From positions 1 through 61,527 of the forward strand of contig JVKM01000038.1 of NCBI GenBank assembly GCA_001072465.1: a DNA stretch of 61,527 bases. Reading direction: 5' to 3'. Origin of the DNA: Xylanimonas cellulosilytica. GTDB lineage: Bacteria > Actinomycetota > Actinomycetes > Actinomycetales > Actinomycetaceae. The notes below the pieces were generated by a model that made no database searches, was not told the DNA's origin, and saw only the letters and a program-made list of their open reading frames with translations. Below, piece after piece: positions 9,830 to 18,711 of the stretch. Each line of letters begins with the position of its first letter. The first letter of the stretch is position 1. A program made the position numbers and the translations under genes.

Positions 9830-11314
9830 GTGGCCGACACTCAGGAACAGCCGCGCTGGAAGCTATCCGACCTGATGGGCAGGCTCTCAGCTGCCCTACC
9901 GACGAAGCACGCGGATGAACCCGCGCCCGCGCCCGTCATGGTGTCTGTGCGCGAGGAACACGAGGACGAGCGCGACGTGGCGGCCGCCGTCCCGCGTACC
10001 CTTCGCGTCGCTGCGGCGATCTCGTGGCGTACCCTGGTCGTCGCCGGCCTGGTCTTGGCTGTGCTGTGGGGCATCGCGCGTCTGACGATCGTCATCATGC
10101 CGGTCGCGATCGCGCTGACGGTGACGGTCCTTCTCGAACCCCTCGTGTCGTGGATGCGCAGGCGCCTGCACTTCCCTTCGTCGCTGGCCGCTACCGTCGG
10201 CCTGCTGGTCTTCTTCGCCGCCGTTGCGGGCGCGCTGAGCCAGGCTGCCGCCGAACTCATCCAGCAGGTGCCGTATCTGGCTCAGCAGGCCGCCGAGGGT
10301 TTCCGCGCCCTACTTGACGCGATTGTGCACAATGAGTTCTTGCAGAACGGCCCTCTCAAGATCGACACGACCGTCTTGACGGCAGCTGCCGAGCAGCTGC
10401 GTTCCGAGCTGGTGAACTGGCTGAATAGTAATAAGGAAACGCTGGCGACCGGTGCCCTCAGCATCACCTCGTCAGTGGGCACGCTGGCCACCTCAGGCCT
10501 GACGATGCTCTTCTGTCTGTTCTTCTTCCTGAAAGAGGGCCGCTCGATCTGGCTGTGGTGCGTGCGTCTGCTGCCCGCCCCCGCTCGTGTCCCCGTTCAT
10601 GAGAGCGCGATCCGCGGCTGGGCGACCTTCGGCTCCTATGTCCGTACGCAGATCCAGGTGGCGGCCATCGACGCGATCGGTATCGCGCTGGGAGCCTTCT
10701 TCCTGGGCGTACCCCTGGCTATTCCGATCGGCGTCATCACGTTCTTTGCGGCATTCGTGCCGATTCTGGGCGCCCTGACCTCCGGTGTTATCGCGGTGTT
10801 GGTGGCGGCCGTGGACGGTGGCCTGACGAAGGCGATCATCATGCTCGTCATCATCCTGGTCGTCCAGCAGATCGAATCCAATATCCTGCAGCCCTTCATG
10901 ATGTCGAATGCCGTCTCCCTGCACCCCGTCGCCGTCATGCTTGTCATTACCGCCGGATCCGCGATCGCGGGCATCGCGGGCGCGGTTTTCTCGGTGCCGA
11001 TCGCGGCCTTCATCAACGCGACCGTCATGTACCTGCACGGGTACGACCCGATGCCCGAGCTGGCGACCGCCGAGGATCGCCCGGGTGGCCCTCCGGGCAT
11101 GCTTGAGGAGAAGATCGCCGCCTCCTACGCGGGTAAGCCCGACACGCGCCCGTACGTGGCTCGTGCGGAGTCGAGCGAGGACGAGGTCGTGGCGTCTGTG
11201 GATCTTCACGTCGAGGCTCGTGTCGAGTCGGAGGGGGACGCGGCCCAGGAGGAAACACCGGCTGATGAGAAGCAGAAGCCGGGAGAGCCTCCGACACCCT
11301 ACGTGGAGGCGTAA
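9830..11314 (+). CDS. AI-2E family transporter (YdiK/PerM type)
   Basis: 494-residue polytopic membrane protein. Start is GTG 9830 (VADTQEQPRWKL), preceded by GGAGGG at 9821-9826; the long in-frame region upstream is the antisense of msrA. About 65 polar residues precede the membrane part, which has paired N-terminal helices (TLVVAGLVLAVLWGIARL, ITIVIMPVAIALTVTVLLEP), a soluble amphipathic middle section, and C-terminal helices including the family signature GVPLAIPIGVITFFAAFVPILGALTSG and later IESNILQPFMM. The acidic tail carries many Glu/Pro. Family members are called autoinducer-2 exporters, but many act as ion or Na+/H+ antiporters, so the substrate is open. Confidence 0.88.
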   Translation: MADTQEQPRWKLSDLMGRLSAALPTKHADEPAPAPVMVSVREEHEDERDVAAAVPRTLRVAAAISWRTLVVAGLVLAVLWGIARLTIVIMPVAIALTVTVLLEPLVSWMRRRLHFPSSLAATVGLLVFFAAVAGALSQAAAELIQQVPYLAQQAAEGFRALLDAIVHNEFLQNGPLKIDTTVLTAAAEQLRSELVNWLNSNKETLATGALSITSSVGTLATSGLTMLFCLFFFLKEGRSIWLWCVRLLPAPARVPVHESAIRGWATFGSYVRTQIQVAAIDAIGIALGAFFLGVPLAIPIGVITFFAAFVPILGALTSGVIAVLVAAVDGGLTKAIIMLVIILVVQQIESNILQPFMMSNAVSLHPVAVMLVITAGSAIAGIAGAVFSVPIAAFINATVMYLHGYDPMPELATAEDRPGGPPGMLEEKIAASYAGKPDTRPYVARAESSEDEVVASVDLHVEARVESEGDAAQEETPADEKQKPGEPPTPYVEA

Positions 11315-11342
11315 GGCCTCCTCGCGAGCAGATGTCATGCGC

Positions 11343-11372
11343 AGCGGGTCCCACCAAGTGGTGGGACCCGCT
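11343..11372. terminator. Terminator between AI-2E transporter gene and greA
   Basis: A near-continuous 14-bp palindrome (11343-11356 with 11359-11372) between convergent genes. It probably serves both strands. Confidence 0.75.
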
Positions 11373-11425
11373 CATTGCGTGTCAGCTGTGCGCGCGAAGC
11401 CTCATGGGCCTGCGCGCCTGTGGGC

Positions 11426-11905
11426 TCAGCCTTCGAAGGGCTTGGCGTCGAGGATCTCGACCTCGATCATGCGGCCCGTGGGGGCCTCGTAGGAGAGCTT
11501 GTCGCCAGCCTTGTGGCCGATGACCGCGGCACCCAGGGGAGCCTGCGCGGAGAAGACCTGGATGCCCAGGTCGCCACCGGCGTCACGCGAACCGAGCAGG
11601 AACTTCTGCTCGCGGCCGGCCACCAGAGCCGTGACGACCATGCCGGGCTCGACGATGCCGTCGTCGGCGGGGGTCTCGCCGACCTCGGCGTGCTCCAGCA
11701 TTTCCTGGAGGGCCTGGATGCGGGTCTCGTTCATGGACTGCTCGTTGCGCGCAGCGTGGTAGCCGCCGTTCTCGCGCAGATCGCCCTCCTGGCGGGCGGC
11801 ATCGATGAGGCGCGCGATCTCAACGCGCTTGACCTCGATGCGCTCCTTCAGCTCGCTTGCGAGCAGGTCGTACTGGGCCTGCGTGAGCCACTGTGTGTCA
11901 GCCAT
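11426..11905 (-). CDS. greA: Transcription elongation factor GreA
   Basis: 159-residue factor that stimulates RNA polymerase to cleave backtracked transcripts. The N-terminal coiled coil (about residues 1-75) carries the catalytic-loop signature DAARQEGDLRENGGYHAARNEQ with the acidic D/E tip. The C-terminal FKBP-like domain ends in GHKAGDKLSYEAPTGRMIEVEIL. A TTGGAGGAA ribosome site precedes ATG 11905. In actinobacteria greA commonly lies near the hlyIII-type gene, as it does here. Confidence 0.97.
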   Translation of the reverse strand: MADTQWLTQAQYDLLASELKERIEVKRVEIARLIDAARQEGDLRENGGYHAARNEQSMNETRIQALQEMLEHAEVGETPADDGIVEPGMVVTALVAGREQKFLLGSRDAGGDLGIQVFSAQAPLGAAVIGHKAGDKLSYEAPTGRMIEVEILDAKPFEG

Positions 11906-12020
11906 GGTTCCTCCAATGACGTGTCAGTAATCGAGCGCCGACACACGGGTGCCGGCGCGCATGGTGTCGAGTGTAGCAACATTGCGCCTGGCCACGAGGG
12001 CAGCCTGGCCGGGTGGCGCG

Positions 12021-12704
12021 TCAGGAATTCAGGACCGCCAGGTAGACGGCGACGCAGTGGCAGGCCCATGCCGCGACGGTGAAGGCGTGGAAGATCTCGT
12101 GGAAGCCGAACCAGGTGGGGGAGGGATCGGGCTTCTTCGTTCCGTAGACGACCGCTCCCAGCGTGTACAGGACGCCTCCGGCGACGATCAGCCACACCAC
12201 GATAGGGCCGCCGCCCGTCCACAGCTGGGGCAGATACCAGACCGCCACCCACCCGAGCGCGACGTAGACGAGGGTTGTGAGCCAGCGCGGTGCGCTGGGC
12301 CAGAAGAGGTTGAGGAGGATGCCGGCGAGCGCCCCACCCCACACGACAGAGAGGAGAACTGTCGCGTCAAAGCGGTCCAGGAGCGCGATCGTGATCGGTG
12401 TGTAGGTGCCCGCAATGAGCAGGAAGATGTTGGAGTGGTCGAGACGCTTCCACATGATCTCCCAACGCGGGGCCCAGTAGAAGCGGTGGTAGGCGGCCGA
12501 GACGCCGAAGAGGATGAGGGAGCACGCCAGGTAGACGGCGGATCCGATCTTCGTGGGGGTCGTGGGTGCCAGACAGACGAGGACGATGGACGCGGCCAGG
12601 GACAGCGGAGCGGCGCCCAGGTGCAGCCACCCGCGCAGCTTCGGCTTGATCTGCACGAGCTGTCCCGAGAACCATTCCTTGGGCGTGAGCGATGCGATCT
12701 TCAT
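12021..12704 (-). CDS. Hemolysin III family (PAQR-type) membrane protein
   Basis: 227-residue seven-helix protein of the HlyIII/PAQR superfamily. The metal-site motifs are visible: SAAYHRFYW (about residue 70), DHSNIFLLIAGTYTP (about residue 88), and the C-terminal HEIFHAFTVAAWACH. These give the three histidines plus Asp/Ser of the putative Zn hydrolase-like site. AGGGGGATCGG precedes the ATG. It is divergent from the Z-prenyl synthase gene across a 187-base gap, an arrangement conserved in other actinobacteria. True haemolytic activity is unproven for most members. Confidence 0.92.
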   Translation of the reverse strand: MKIASLTPKEWFSGQLVQIKPKLRGWLHLGAAPLSLAASIVLVCLAPTTPTKIGSAVYLACSLILFGVSAAYHRFYWAPRWEIMWKRLDHSNIFLLIAGTYTPITIALLDRFDATVLLSVVWGGALAGILLNLFWPSAPRWLTTLVYVALGWVAVWYLPQLWTGGGPIVVWLIVAGGVLYTLGAVVYGTKKPDPSPTWFGFHEIFHAFTVAAWACHCVAVYLAVLNS

Positions 12705-12748
12705 CCGATCCCCCTGTCAACCTGTCAACATTTCTTACGAGTCCGTAG

Positions 12749-12764
12749 GTTACTACGCCGTAAC
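12749..12764. promoter_or_regulatory. Dyad GTTAC-N6-GTAAC in divergent intergenic region
   Basis: Perfect 5-bp inverted repeat spaced by 6 bases in the gap between the hemolysin III and prenyl synthase genes, with an additional overlapping repeat of CCGTA 16 bases apart (12743 and 12758). Size and placement fit a dimeric repressor operator, but nothing identifies the regulator. Confidence 0.3.
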
Positions 12765-12891
12765 TTGTTGCGATAGGCGTGTTCTCGCACTCCGAGAGTG
12801 CTTGTGTTTCCCTGCCGTCCTACGGCGCGATACCCTTAATGTCATAAGAGTACGCCGCGCCGCAGGGTGCGACAGCAGCAGGAGGGACATC

Positions 12892-13653
12892 ATGGCCCAG
12901 TGGAACATGCTCTACGACATGTACGAGCGTCGTCTCAAAGCCGAGCTGTCTGATGCCGCCGTGCCCGCACACATTGGCGTCATCCTGGACGGTAACCGCC
13001 GCTGGGCGAAGTCCCTGGGCGCGACCGCCTCGCAGGGACACCGCGCTGGCGCCGGAAAGATCAGCGAGTTCCTCCAGTGGTCCGATGATGCGGGCGTGTC
13101 GATCGTGACGCTGTGGCTCCTCTCAACCGATAACCTCTCGCGCGATGCCGGCGAGCTGGGCGAGCTGCTGCGCATCATCTGCGAGGCCGTGTCCCTCCTG
13201 GCGGACCAGGGACGCTGGAAGCTGGCTGTGGTCGGCGACCTCTCCCTGCTGCCCGAGAAGGTGGCCGAGGACCTGCGTGCGTCCGTCGCGCGCACCGCCG
13301 ACGTGCAGGGAATGACCGTCAATATCGCGGTCGGCTACGGCGGCCGACACGAGATCACCGAGGCCGTGCGCTCCATGATGCGCGAGGCGTCGGCCCAGGG
13401 ACGCACCCTCGATGAGCTCGCCGACTCCTTCACCGACGCGGATATCACCGCGCACCTGTACACGAAGGACCAGCCCGACCCCGACCTCGTCATCCGTACC
13501 TCGGGCGAGCAGCGTCTGTCGGGCTTCATGCTGTGGCAGTCCGTGCACTCCGAGTACTACTTCTGCGAGGTCTACTGGCCGGACTTCCGCCGCGTGGACT
13601 TCCTGCGTGCTCTGCGCTCCTACGCGCAGCGCGAGCGCCGCATGGGCAAGTAA
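12892..13653 (+). CDS. Cis-prenyltransferase (short-chain Z-isoprenyl diphosphate synthase, UppS family)
   Basis: 253-residue cis-prenyltransferase that condenses isopentenyl diphosphate with an allylic primer for polyprenyl phosphate synthesis. Start ATG 12892 follows GGAGGG at 12881-12886; the long in-frame upstream stretch is non-coding. Signatures: HIGVILDGNRRWAK with the catalytic Asp (residues ~26-36), GHRAGAGK, LWLLSTDN, and the C-terminal LVIRTSGEQRLSGFMLWQ followed by SEYYFCEVYWPDF. Its divergent pairing with hlyIII matches the mycobacterial locus of Z,E-farnesyl diphosphate synthase, so a short-chain product is likely by synteny; decaprenyl synthase remains possible. Confidence 0.9.
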   Translation: MAQWNMLYDMYERRLKAELSDAAVPAHIGVILDGNRRWAKSLGATASQGHRAGAGKISEFLQWSDDAGVSIVTLWLLSTDNLSRDAGELGELLRIICEAVSLLADQGRWKLAVVGDLSLLPEKVAEDLRASVARTADVQGMTVNIAVGYGGRHEITEAVRSMMREASAQGRTLDELADSFTDADITAHLYTKDQPDPDLVIRTSGEQRLSGFMLWQSVHSEYYFCEVYWPDFRRVDFLRALRSYAQRERRMGK

Positions 13654-13683
13654 GCGCGTGCCGATTACGCCGCGCGTGCAATG

Positions 13684-13720
13684 AACGAGGCCGGACCCCG
13701 TCGTGGGGACCGGCCTCGTT
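13684..13720. terminator. Terminator between prenyl synthase and PfkB-type kinase genes
   Basis: Inverted repeat of 11 bp (13684-13694 with 13710-13720) plus a further inner CCCC/GGGG pairing, lying between convergent genes. Each arm is a partial copy (ACGAGGCCGG) of the backbone motif. Confidence 0.7.
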
Positions 13721-13735
13721 AGGTGTGTGGTGTGT

Positions 13736-14671
13736 TTAGGAGAGCTCGTGCGCCCAGGGCGGGTTCGCGCCCTTACGAGAGACGGTCACGTCGGACACGG
13801 CGCTGGCGCGGTCGATGATGGCGCGGGCCTGCTCCTCGGGCAGGGTGCGCAGCGCCTCGCGTGCCTCGGCGCCGCGCAGGCCCATGCCCCACATGGCGTC
13901 GATCATGCCGCCCATGAAAGAGTCGCCCGCGCCGACCGTGTCGACGACCGGGACGTCGCTCGGGGTCTTTGTGAAGCGCACGCCCGAGGCTGTGGCGACG
14001 TCGCTGCCGTGCTTGCCGCGCGTGACGACCACGAGGGAGGGGCCCAAGCGGAGCCAACGATCCACGACCTTGTCGATCGGCGCGCCGCCCGTCAGCCACT
14101 CGATGTCCTCGTCGGACACCTTGACGACGTCCGCCAGGGCGACGAAGCGTTCGAGGGCGGCGAGTGCGGCCGCGGGTTCGCCCATGATCGAGGGGCGGGC
14201 GTTCGGGTCGAAGAAGATGAGCGCATGCTCGCGGCCCCGAGCCAGCGCGTCGAGGACGGCGGAGGCGCCGGGCTCGATGATCGCGGAGATCGAACCGGCC
14301 TCGATAATCTGCGCGGTCTCTGGGACCTCAATTGGGGCAGTCGGTGCCCATTCGAGATCGAAGGTGTAGGAGGCCGCGCCGTTTTCATCGAGACGCGCCA
14401 GGGCAGTCGACGTGTGCGAGGCGCCGCGCGACGCCGGGGTGATGTACACGCCCGAATCGTTCATATGGAAGTCGATGAGGCGGCCGCGTGTATCCGCGCC
14501 GAACCAGGTCGCAAGCGCCACCGGACGGCCGAGGCGCCCCAGCGTCAGGGCGACGTTCGCGGGGGAGCCGCCCGGTATCTCGCTGGGGCATTCGGGCTGC
14601 TCGTGCGTGATGACGACATCGATGAGCGCCTCGCCGATCGCGAGCACGTGGGGCTGAGATTGCACCGTCAT
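13736..14671 (-). CDS. PfkB-family carbohydrate kinase (fructokinase-like)
   Basis: 311-residue cytosolic sugar kinase of the ribokinase family. N-terminal substrate signature GEALIDVVI, then IPGGSPANVALTLGRLG (about residue 33), and the C-terminal PfkB signature DTVGAGDSFMGG carrying the anion hole and catalytic Asp (about residue 254). Length and the two PfkB motifs fit fructokinase, but specificity cannot be fixed. GAGGAG precedes ATG 14671. xseB lies 45 bases upstream on the same strand, so a transcript from xseA-xseB may continue into it. Confidence 0.9.
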   Translation of the reverse strand: MTVQSQPHVLAIGEALIDVVITHEQPECPSEIPGGSPANVALTLGRLGRPVALATWFGADTRGRLIDFHMNDSGVYITPASRGASHTSTALARLDENGAASYTFDLEWAPTAPIEVPETAQIIEAGSISAIIEPGASAVLDALARGREHALIFFDPNARPSIMGEPAAALAALERFVALADVVKVSDEDIEWLTGGAPIDKVVDRWLRLGPSLVVVTRGKHGSDVATASGVRFTKTPSDVPVVDTVGAGDSFMGGMIDAMWGMGLRGAEAREALRTLPEEQARAIIDRASAVSDVTVSRKGANPPWAHELS

Positions 14672-14716
14672 GACGTCTCCTCACCTGGGGGCGCGGGTAA
14701 ATCTGTGAGTGTTAGA

Positions 14717-14947
14717 TTAGCGCGCTTCGGTGGAGGGCGTGGTGGCGCGTCCAGAAAGACGCTCCTGGGCTCCATCCAGGATCTGGGAACAGCGCGCCGC
14801 CAAGGCCTCGCCGCGCTCCCACATCGTGAGAGTGTCCTCGAGGGGTGCCTGTCCGCCCTCGAGGGTCTGGACGATGCGCACGAGCTCGTCGCGCGCCTCC
14901 TCGTAGCCGAGGGACTGGGGATCGGGAAGCTGGTCGTTCGTGGTCAT
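14717..14947 (-). CDS. xseB: Exodeoxyribonuclease VII small subunit
   Basis: 76-residue XseB, which oligomerises as a helical hairpin around XseA to form the exonuclease that degrades single-stranded DNA to oligonucleotides. Family signature SLGYEEARDELVRIVQTLEGGQAPLEDTL is present (given here as two parts: SLGYEEARDELVRIV, then QTLEGGQAPLED). The second helix LTMWERGEALAARCSQIL also matches. It follows xseA on the same strand after 56 bases. Confidence 0.95.
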   Translation of the reverse strand: MTTNDQLPDPQSLGYEEARDELVRIVQTLEGGQAPLEDTLTMWERGEALAARCSQILDGAQERLSGRATTPSTEAR

Positions 14948-14977
14948 AAGCGTGTTCCTTTGAGTGGGAGGTATGGG

Positions 14978-14991
14978 GACGAGGCCGGGGC
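14978..14991 (+). repeat. GACGAGGCCGGGGC motif copy between xseA and xseB
   Basis: Exact 14-base motif standing alone in the 56-base gap of the xseA-xseB operon. A terminator role is unlikely here because it has no inverted partner and sits inside an operon. Confidence 0.85.
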
Positions 14992-15003
14992 GGGGCCTGC
15001 AGG

Positions 15004-16332
15004 TCAGGCGTCTGCGTTGGGGGTGTCAGCGGGCGGAGCGGGGTTCGTGGCTCCGACGACCTGGGCGACCATGCGGCCCGACGCCAGGATGCCTTCGATG
15101 AGGTCGCCCTTCTTGATCTGCGCCGAAGAGGTGATGAGCGCGCCGGAGGGAGTCTTCAGCAGCGCGTAGCCGCGGTCCAGCGTCGCCTGCGGGGACAGGG
15201 CCGTCAGGGTCGCGCGCGAGCGAGTCAGCTGCTGGCGCTCCGAGGCGAGCCGACGCTCGATCGCTGATCGCATCGCCGTGACCCGCTGTGTGAGGGCCAC
15301 GCGGTGCCCCTCGACGATCGCCTCCGGGCCCTGGAGCACCGGGCGTGACGCGATGAGCGTCAGGTTCGAACGCTCCGTCGCCAGGCGCGCCCCCAGCGCC
15401 CCGCGCATGCGGGTCAGCGCCTGAGAGATGCCGTCGCGCTCGCGGGCGCGGTCCGGCACGATGCGGCGAGCCGCGTCCGTCGGGGTCGAGGCGCGGTAGT
15501 CGGCGACCAGGTCCAGCAGGGGCGAGTCGCCCTCGTGGCCGATCGCGGAGACGATGGGCGTGCGGGCGTCCGCGACGGCGCGCACGAGGCGCTCGTCGGA
15601 GAAGGGGAGGAGGTCTTCGACCGCGCCGCCGCCGCGCGCGATGACGATGACGTCGACCTCGTCCATGGCATCCAGCTCGAGGAGGGCGCGGCCCACCTCG
15701 GGCACGCAGTGATCGCCCTGCACGGCGACCTCGCGGATCTCGAAGCGCGCGCTGGGCCAGCGGTCCGACGCGTTCACGACCACGTCGTCCTTCGCCTTCG
15801 CGTTACGCCCGCAGATCAGGCCGATCGTGCGCGGCAGGAACGGCAGCGGCTTCTTGCGCGCATCCGCAAACAGGCCCTCGGCGGCCAGGCGGGCGCGCAG
15901 CGCCTCAATCTGGGCCAGCAGGTCGCCCACGCCCTGCAGGTGAATCTCCGCGGCCTGCAGGTTGAGGCGACCCGAACGCTCCCAGAACACCGGCTTCACG
16001 CGCGTCACCACGCGCGCGCCCTCGGTCAGGGGCGTGGAATCCATGACGCCCGCCCACGCGGTCACCGTCATCGACGTGTCCGTCTCCAGGTCACGCAGCG
16101 TCAAGAAGTGCATTTTTGCGCCCGGGCGCACCTTGTATTCGACGACCTGGCCCTCCACCCACAGGGGGCTCATGCGGTCCACGTACACCTTGATGTTCTC
16201 CGTCAGCCTGCGCAGCGGCCACGGATTATCCCGCGTCGTATCAGCAGCCTTCGCGGCGGGCGGACGAGGCTGGGGCGAGCCGCCCGGAGGTGGCGCAGCG
16301 GGGGGAAGAGGCAATGTCACGCCACTCAGCAT
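15004..16332 (-). CDS. xseA: Exodeoxyribonuclease VII large subunit
   Basis: Catalytic subunit of exonuclease VII, about 442 residues from ATG 16332. The frame stays open further upstream to 16518, but that part overlaps ispH and looks non-coding. After a Pro-rich leader come the N-terminal OB fold (NIKVYVDRMSPLWVEGQVVEYKVRPGAKMHFLTL in two strands) and the catalytic domain with GLICGRNAKAKDDVV, VIVIARGGGAVEDLLPF, DERLVRAVAD, and PIVSAIGHEGDSPLLDLVADYRASTP split over helices. The C-terminus is coiled coil. No strong ribosome site precedes the chosen start, so the N-terminus is the least certain part. Confidence 0.93.
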   Translation of the reverse strand: MLSGVTLPLPPAAPPPGGSPQPRPPAAKAADTTRDNPWPLRRLTENIKVYVDRMSPLWVEGQVVEYKVRPGAKMHFLTLRDLETDTSMTVTAWAGVMDSTPLTEGARVVTRVKPVFWERSGRLNLQAAEIHLQGVGDLLAQIEALRARLAAEGLFADARKKPLPFLPRTIGLICGRNAKAKDDVVVNASDRWPSARFEIREVAVQGDHCVPEVGRALLELDAMDEVDVIVIARGGGAVEDLLPFSDERLVRAVADARTPIVSAIGHEGDSPLLDLVADYRASTPTDAARRIVPDRARERDGISQALTRMRGALGARLATERSNLTLIASRPVLQGPEAIVEGHRVALTQRVTAMRSAIERRLASERQQLTRSRATLTALSPQATLDRGYALLKTPSGALITSSAQIKKGDLIEGILASGRMVAQVVGATNPAPPADTPNADA

Positions 16333-16380
16333 GCCACAGGAAAGTCCCCGCCGCGCTGCCGCAGCGCGCGCCTGTGGACA

Positions 16381-16394
16381 GCCCCGGCCTCGTC
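16381..16394 (-). repeat. GACGAGGCCGGGGC motif copy between xseA and ispH
   Basis: Exact 14-base motif in the divergent gap between xseA and ispH, read as the complement on the plus strand. Confidence 0.85.
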
Positions 16395-16461
16395 GATGAG
16401 GAGCGTGTGGGATTGCCACGAGCGCGCGCACGCACGCCACCCCGGGCGCTAGGGTGGACGC

Positions 16462-17529
16462 ATGAATGAAAACGTCGACCTGCGAGCCAGCGCCGAGACC
16501 CCCCTGCCCTCCTCCCACGGTGAGGGCAGCGGCCGCATCCTCTTGGCCGCTCCCCGCGGATACTGCGCCGGCGTGGACCGCGCCGTCGACGTCGTCGAAA
16601 AGGCCCTCGAGCTATACGGCGCGCCCGTCTACGTGCGCAAGGAGATTGTCCACAACAAGTTCGTCGTCGAGTCGCTGACCAAGCGCGGCGCGATCTTCGT
16701 CCAGGAGACCGACGAGGTGCCCGAAGGGGCGCGCGTCGTGTTCTCCGCGCACGGCGTCTCCCCGGCCGTCCACGAGGCCGCTGCCACCCGCCACCTCGCC
16801 ACGATCGACGCGACCTGCCCGCTCGTGACCAAGGTGCACCGCGAGGCCGTGCGCTTCGCGAAGGAAGACTACGACATCATCCTGGTGGGCCATCAGGGCC
16901 ACGAGGAGGTCGAGGGCACCTTCGGCGAGGCCCCCGATCACATCCAGGTCGTCGGCACCCCCGACGAGGTCGATAACGTCGTCGTGCGCGACCCCTCGCG
17001 CGTCGTGTGGATCTCCCAGACCACGCTCTCCGTCGACGAGACCCGCGAGACCGTCGACCGCCTGCGCCAGCGATTCCCGCAGCTCATCGACCCGCCGTCG
17101 GACGACATCTGCTACGCCACCCAGAACCGCCAGGGCGCGGTCAAGCACATCGCGCCCCAGGTGGACGTCATGGTCGTCGTCGGCTCGGCGAACTCCTCGA
17201 ACTCCGTGCGCCTTGTCGAGGTCGCGCTCGAGGCCGGGGCGGGCGCCGCCTACCGCGTCGATAAGGCCGACGAGCTCGACGAGGCCTGGTTCGAGGGTGC
17301 CCGCACCGTGGGCCTGACCTCCGGCGCCTCCGTGCCTGAGATCCTCGTGCGCGAGGTCATCGAATGGCTGCAGGAGCGCGGATTCCCCACCGTCGAGGTG
17401 GCCCGCACCGAAACCGAATCGACGACCTTCGCGCTGCCCCGCGACCTGCGCGCCGACCTCAAGAATGCCGGCATGGCACCCGCGCGCCCCCACGCACCCC
17501 GCGTCGCCGGGCCAAACCACACGAAGTAG
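16462..17529 (+). CDS. ispH: 4-hydroxy-3-methylbut-2-enyl diphosphate reductase
   Basis: Last enzyme of the MEP pathway; an iron-sulfur reductase yielding IPP and DMAPP. 355 residues. The three cluster cysteines are visible at about C35 ([10 protein letters not shown]), C119 ([10 protein letters not shown]) and C217 ([10 protein letters not shown]). Other signatures are [30 protein letters not shown] and [14 protein letters not shown] followed by [13 protein letters not shown]. ychF starts 37 bases downstream on the same strand. Confidence 0.98.
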   Translation: MNENVDLRASAETPLPSSHGEGSGRILLAAPRGYCAGVDRAVDVVEKALELYGAPVYVRKEIVHNKFVVESLTKRGAIFVQETDEVPEGARVVFSAHGVSPAVHEAAATRHLATIDATCPLVTKVHREAVRFAKEDYDIILVGHQGHEEVEGTFGEAPDHIQVVGTPDEVDNVVVRDPSRVVWISQTTLSVDETRETVDRLRQRFPQLIDPPSDDICYATQNRQGAVKHIAPQVDVMVVVGSANSSNSVRLVEVALEAGAGAAYRVDKADELDEAWFEGARTVGLTSGASVPEILVREVIEWLQERGFPTVEVARTETESTTFALPRDLRADLKNAGMAPARPHAPRVAGPNHTK

Positions 17530-17566
17530 GGCAACACCACCGGGCCTGCTCCGATAGGATGGAGGC

Positions 17567-18655
17567 GTGTCTCTTACTATCGGTATCGCTGGACTGCCCA
17601 ACGTCGGCAAGTCCACCCTGTTCAACGCCCTGACCCGCGCGACCGTGCTCGCCGCGAACTACCCCTTCGCGACCATCGAGCCCAACGTCGGCGTCGTCCC
17701 CCTGCCCGACCCGCGCCTGAACAAGCTCGCGGAGATCTTCGGCTCCCAGCGCATCCTGCCCGCCACCGTGTCCTTCGTGGACATCGCCGGCATCGTGCGT
17801 GGCGCCTCCGAGGGTGAGGGCCTGGGCAACCAGTTCCTCGCCAACATCCGCGAGGCCGACGCGATCTGCCAGGTCACGCGTGCCTTCTCCGACCCCGACG
17901 TCGTGCACGTCGACGGCAAGGTGGACCCGGCCTCGGACATCGAGACCATCAAGACCGAGCTGATCCTCGCCGACATGCAGACCGTCGAGAAGCAGATTCC
18001 GCGCCTCGAGAAGGAGGTGCGCGGCAAGAAGACCGAGCCGATCGTCCTCGAAACCGCCCGAGCGGCTCTCGAACTCCTCGAGCGCGGCGAGCTGCTGTCC
18101 GGCCCCGAGGGCGCCAAGCTGGACCAGGACGCGCTGCGTACCTTCCAGCTCATGACCTCCAAGCCCTTCATCTTCGTGTTCAACATGGACGCCGCCGAGA
18201 TGGACAACGAGGAGATGAAGGACGAACTGCGCGCCCTCGTCGCCCCCGCTGAAGCCATCTTCCTGGACGCCCAGTTCGAGGCCGAGCTGGTCGAGCTCGA
18301 CGACGAGGATGCCCGCGAGATGCTCGCCGAGTCCGGCCAGGACGAGTCCGGCCTGGATAAGCTGGCCCGCGTCGGCTTCGACACCCTCGGCCTGCAGACC
18401 TACCTCACCGCCGGCGAGAAGGAAGCGCGCGCCTGGACCATCCACAAGGGCGACACCGCCCCCAAGGCCGCCGGCGTCATCCACACGGACTTCGAGAAGG
18501 GCTTCATCAAGGCCGAGATCGTCTCCTATGACGACCTGGTCGAGGCCGGCTCCATGGCCGCCGCAAAGGCCGCCGGCAAGGTCCGCATGGAAGGCAAGGA
18601 CTACGTCATGGAAGACGGAGACGTCGTGGAGTTCCGCTTTAGTAAGACATCATGA
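17567..18655 (+). CDS. ychF: Ribosome-binding ATPase YchF, last codons rewritten by element integration
   Basis: 362-residue OBG-like ATPase that binds the ribosome and is linked to stress responses. Start GTG 17567 behind GGAGG. P-loop GLPNVGKST (residues 8-16), switch VDIAGIVRGASEGEGLGNQFL, and the C-terminal TGS domain (TYLTAGEKEARAWTIHKGDTAPKAAGVIHTDFEKGFIKAE in several strands). The protein should end in VEFRFNV, as the displaced sequence at 24462-24485 shows, but here reads VEFRFSKTS because the element joins within the codon after GAG TTC CGC. The gene stays intact and only its last four residues are replaced. Confidence 0.97.
   Translation: MSLTIGIAGLPNVGKSTLFNALTRATVLAANYPFATIEPNVGVVPLPDPRLNKLAEIFGSQRILPATVSFVDIAGIVRGASEGEGLGNQFLANIREADAICQVTRAFSDPDVVHVDGKVDPASDIETIKTELILADMQTVEKQIPRLEKEVRGKKTEPIVLETARAALELLERGELLSGPEGAKLDQDALRTFQLMTSKPFIFVFNMDAAEMDNEEMKDELRALVAPAEAIFLDAQFEAELVELDDEDAREMLAESGQDESGLDKLARVGFDTLGLQTYLTAGEKEARAWTIHKGDTAPKAAGVIHTDFEKGFIKAEIVSYDDLVEAGSMAAAKAAGKVRMEGKDYVMEDGDVVEFRFSKTS
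18629..18639. other. attL core of the ychF-integrated element
   Basis: GAGTTCCGCTT within the final ychF codons. It is shared exactly with 24465-24475. The crossover dinucleotide must lie inside these 11 bases; flanking bases differ on both sides. Confidence 0.85.
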
Positions 18656-18711
18656 GTTAGGGTGTCAAGACAAGGCTCACGGCCCCTCTAAAAGCGGCCC
18701 GGAACAAACGT

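Noticed and set aside
12715-12732. Two TTGACA-like boxes on the minus strand upstream of hlyIII
   Set aside because: They lie within 30 bases of the start codon, leaving no room for a -10 box.
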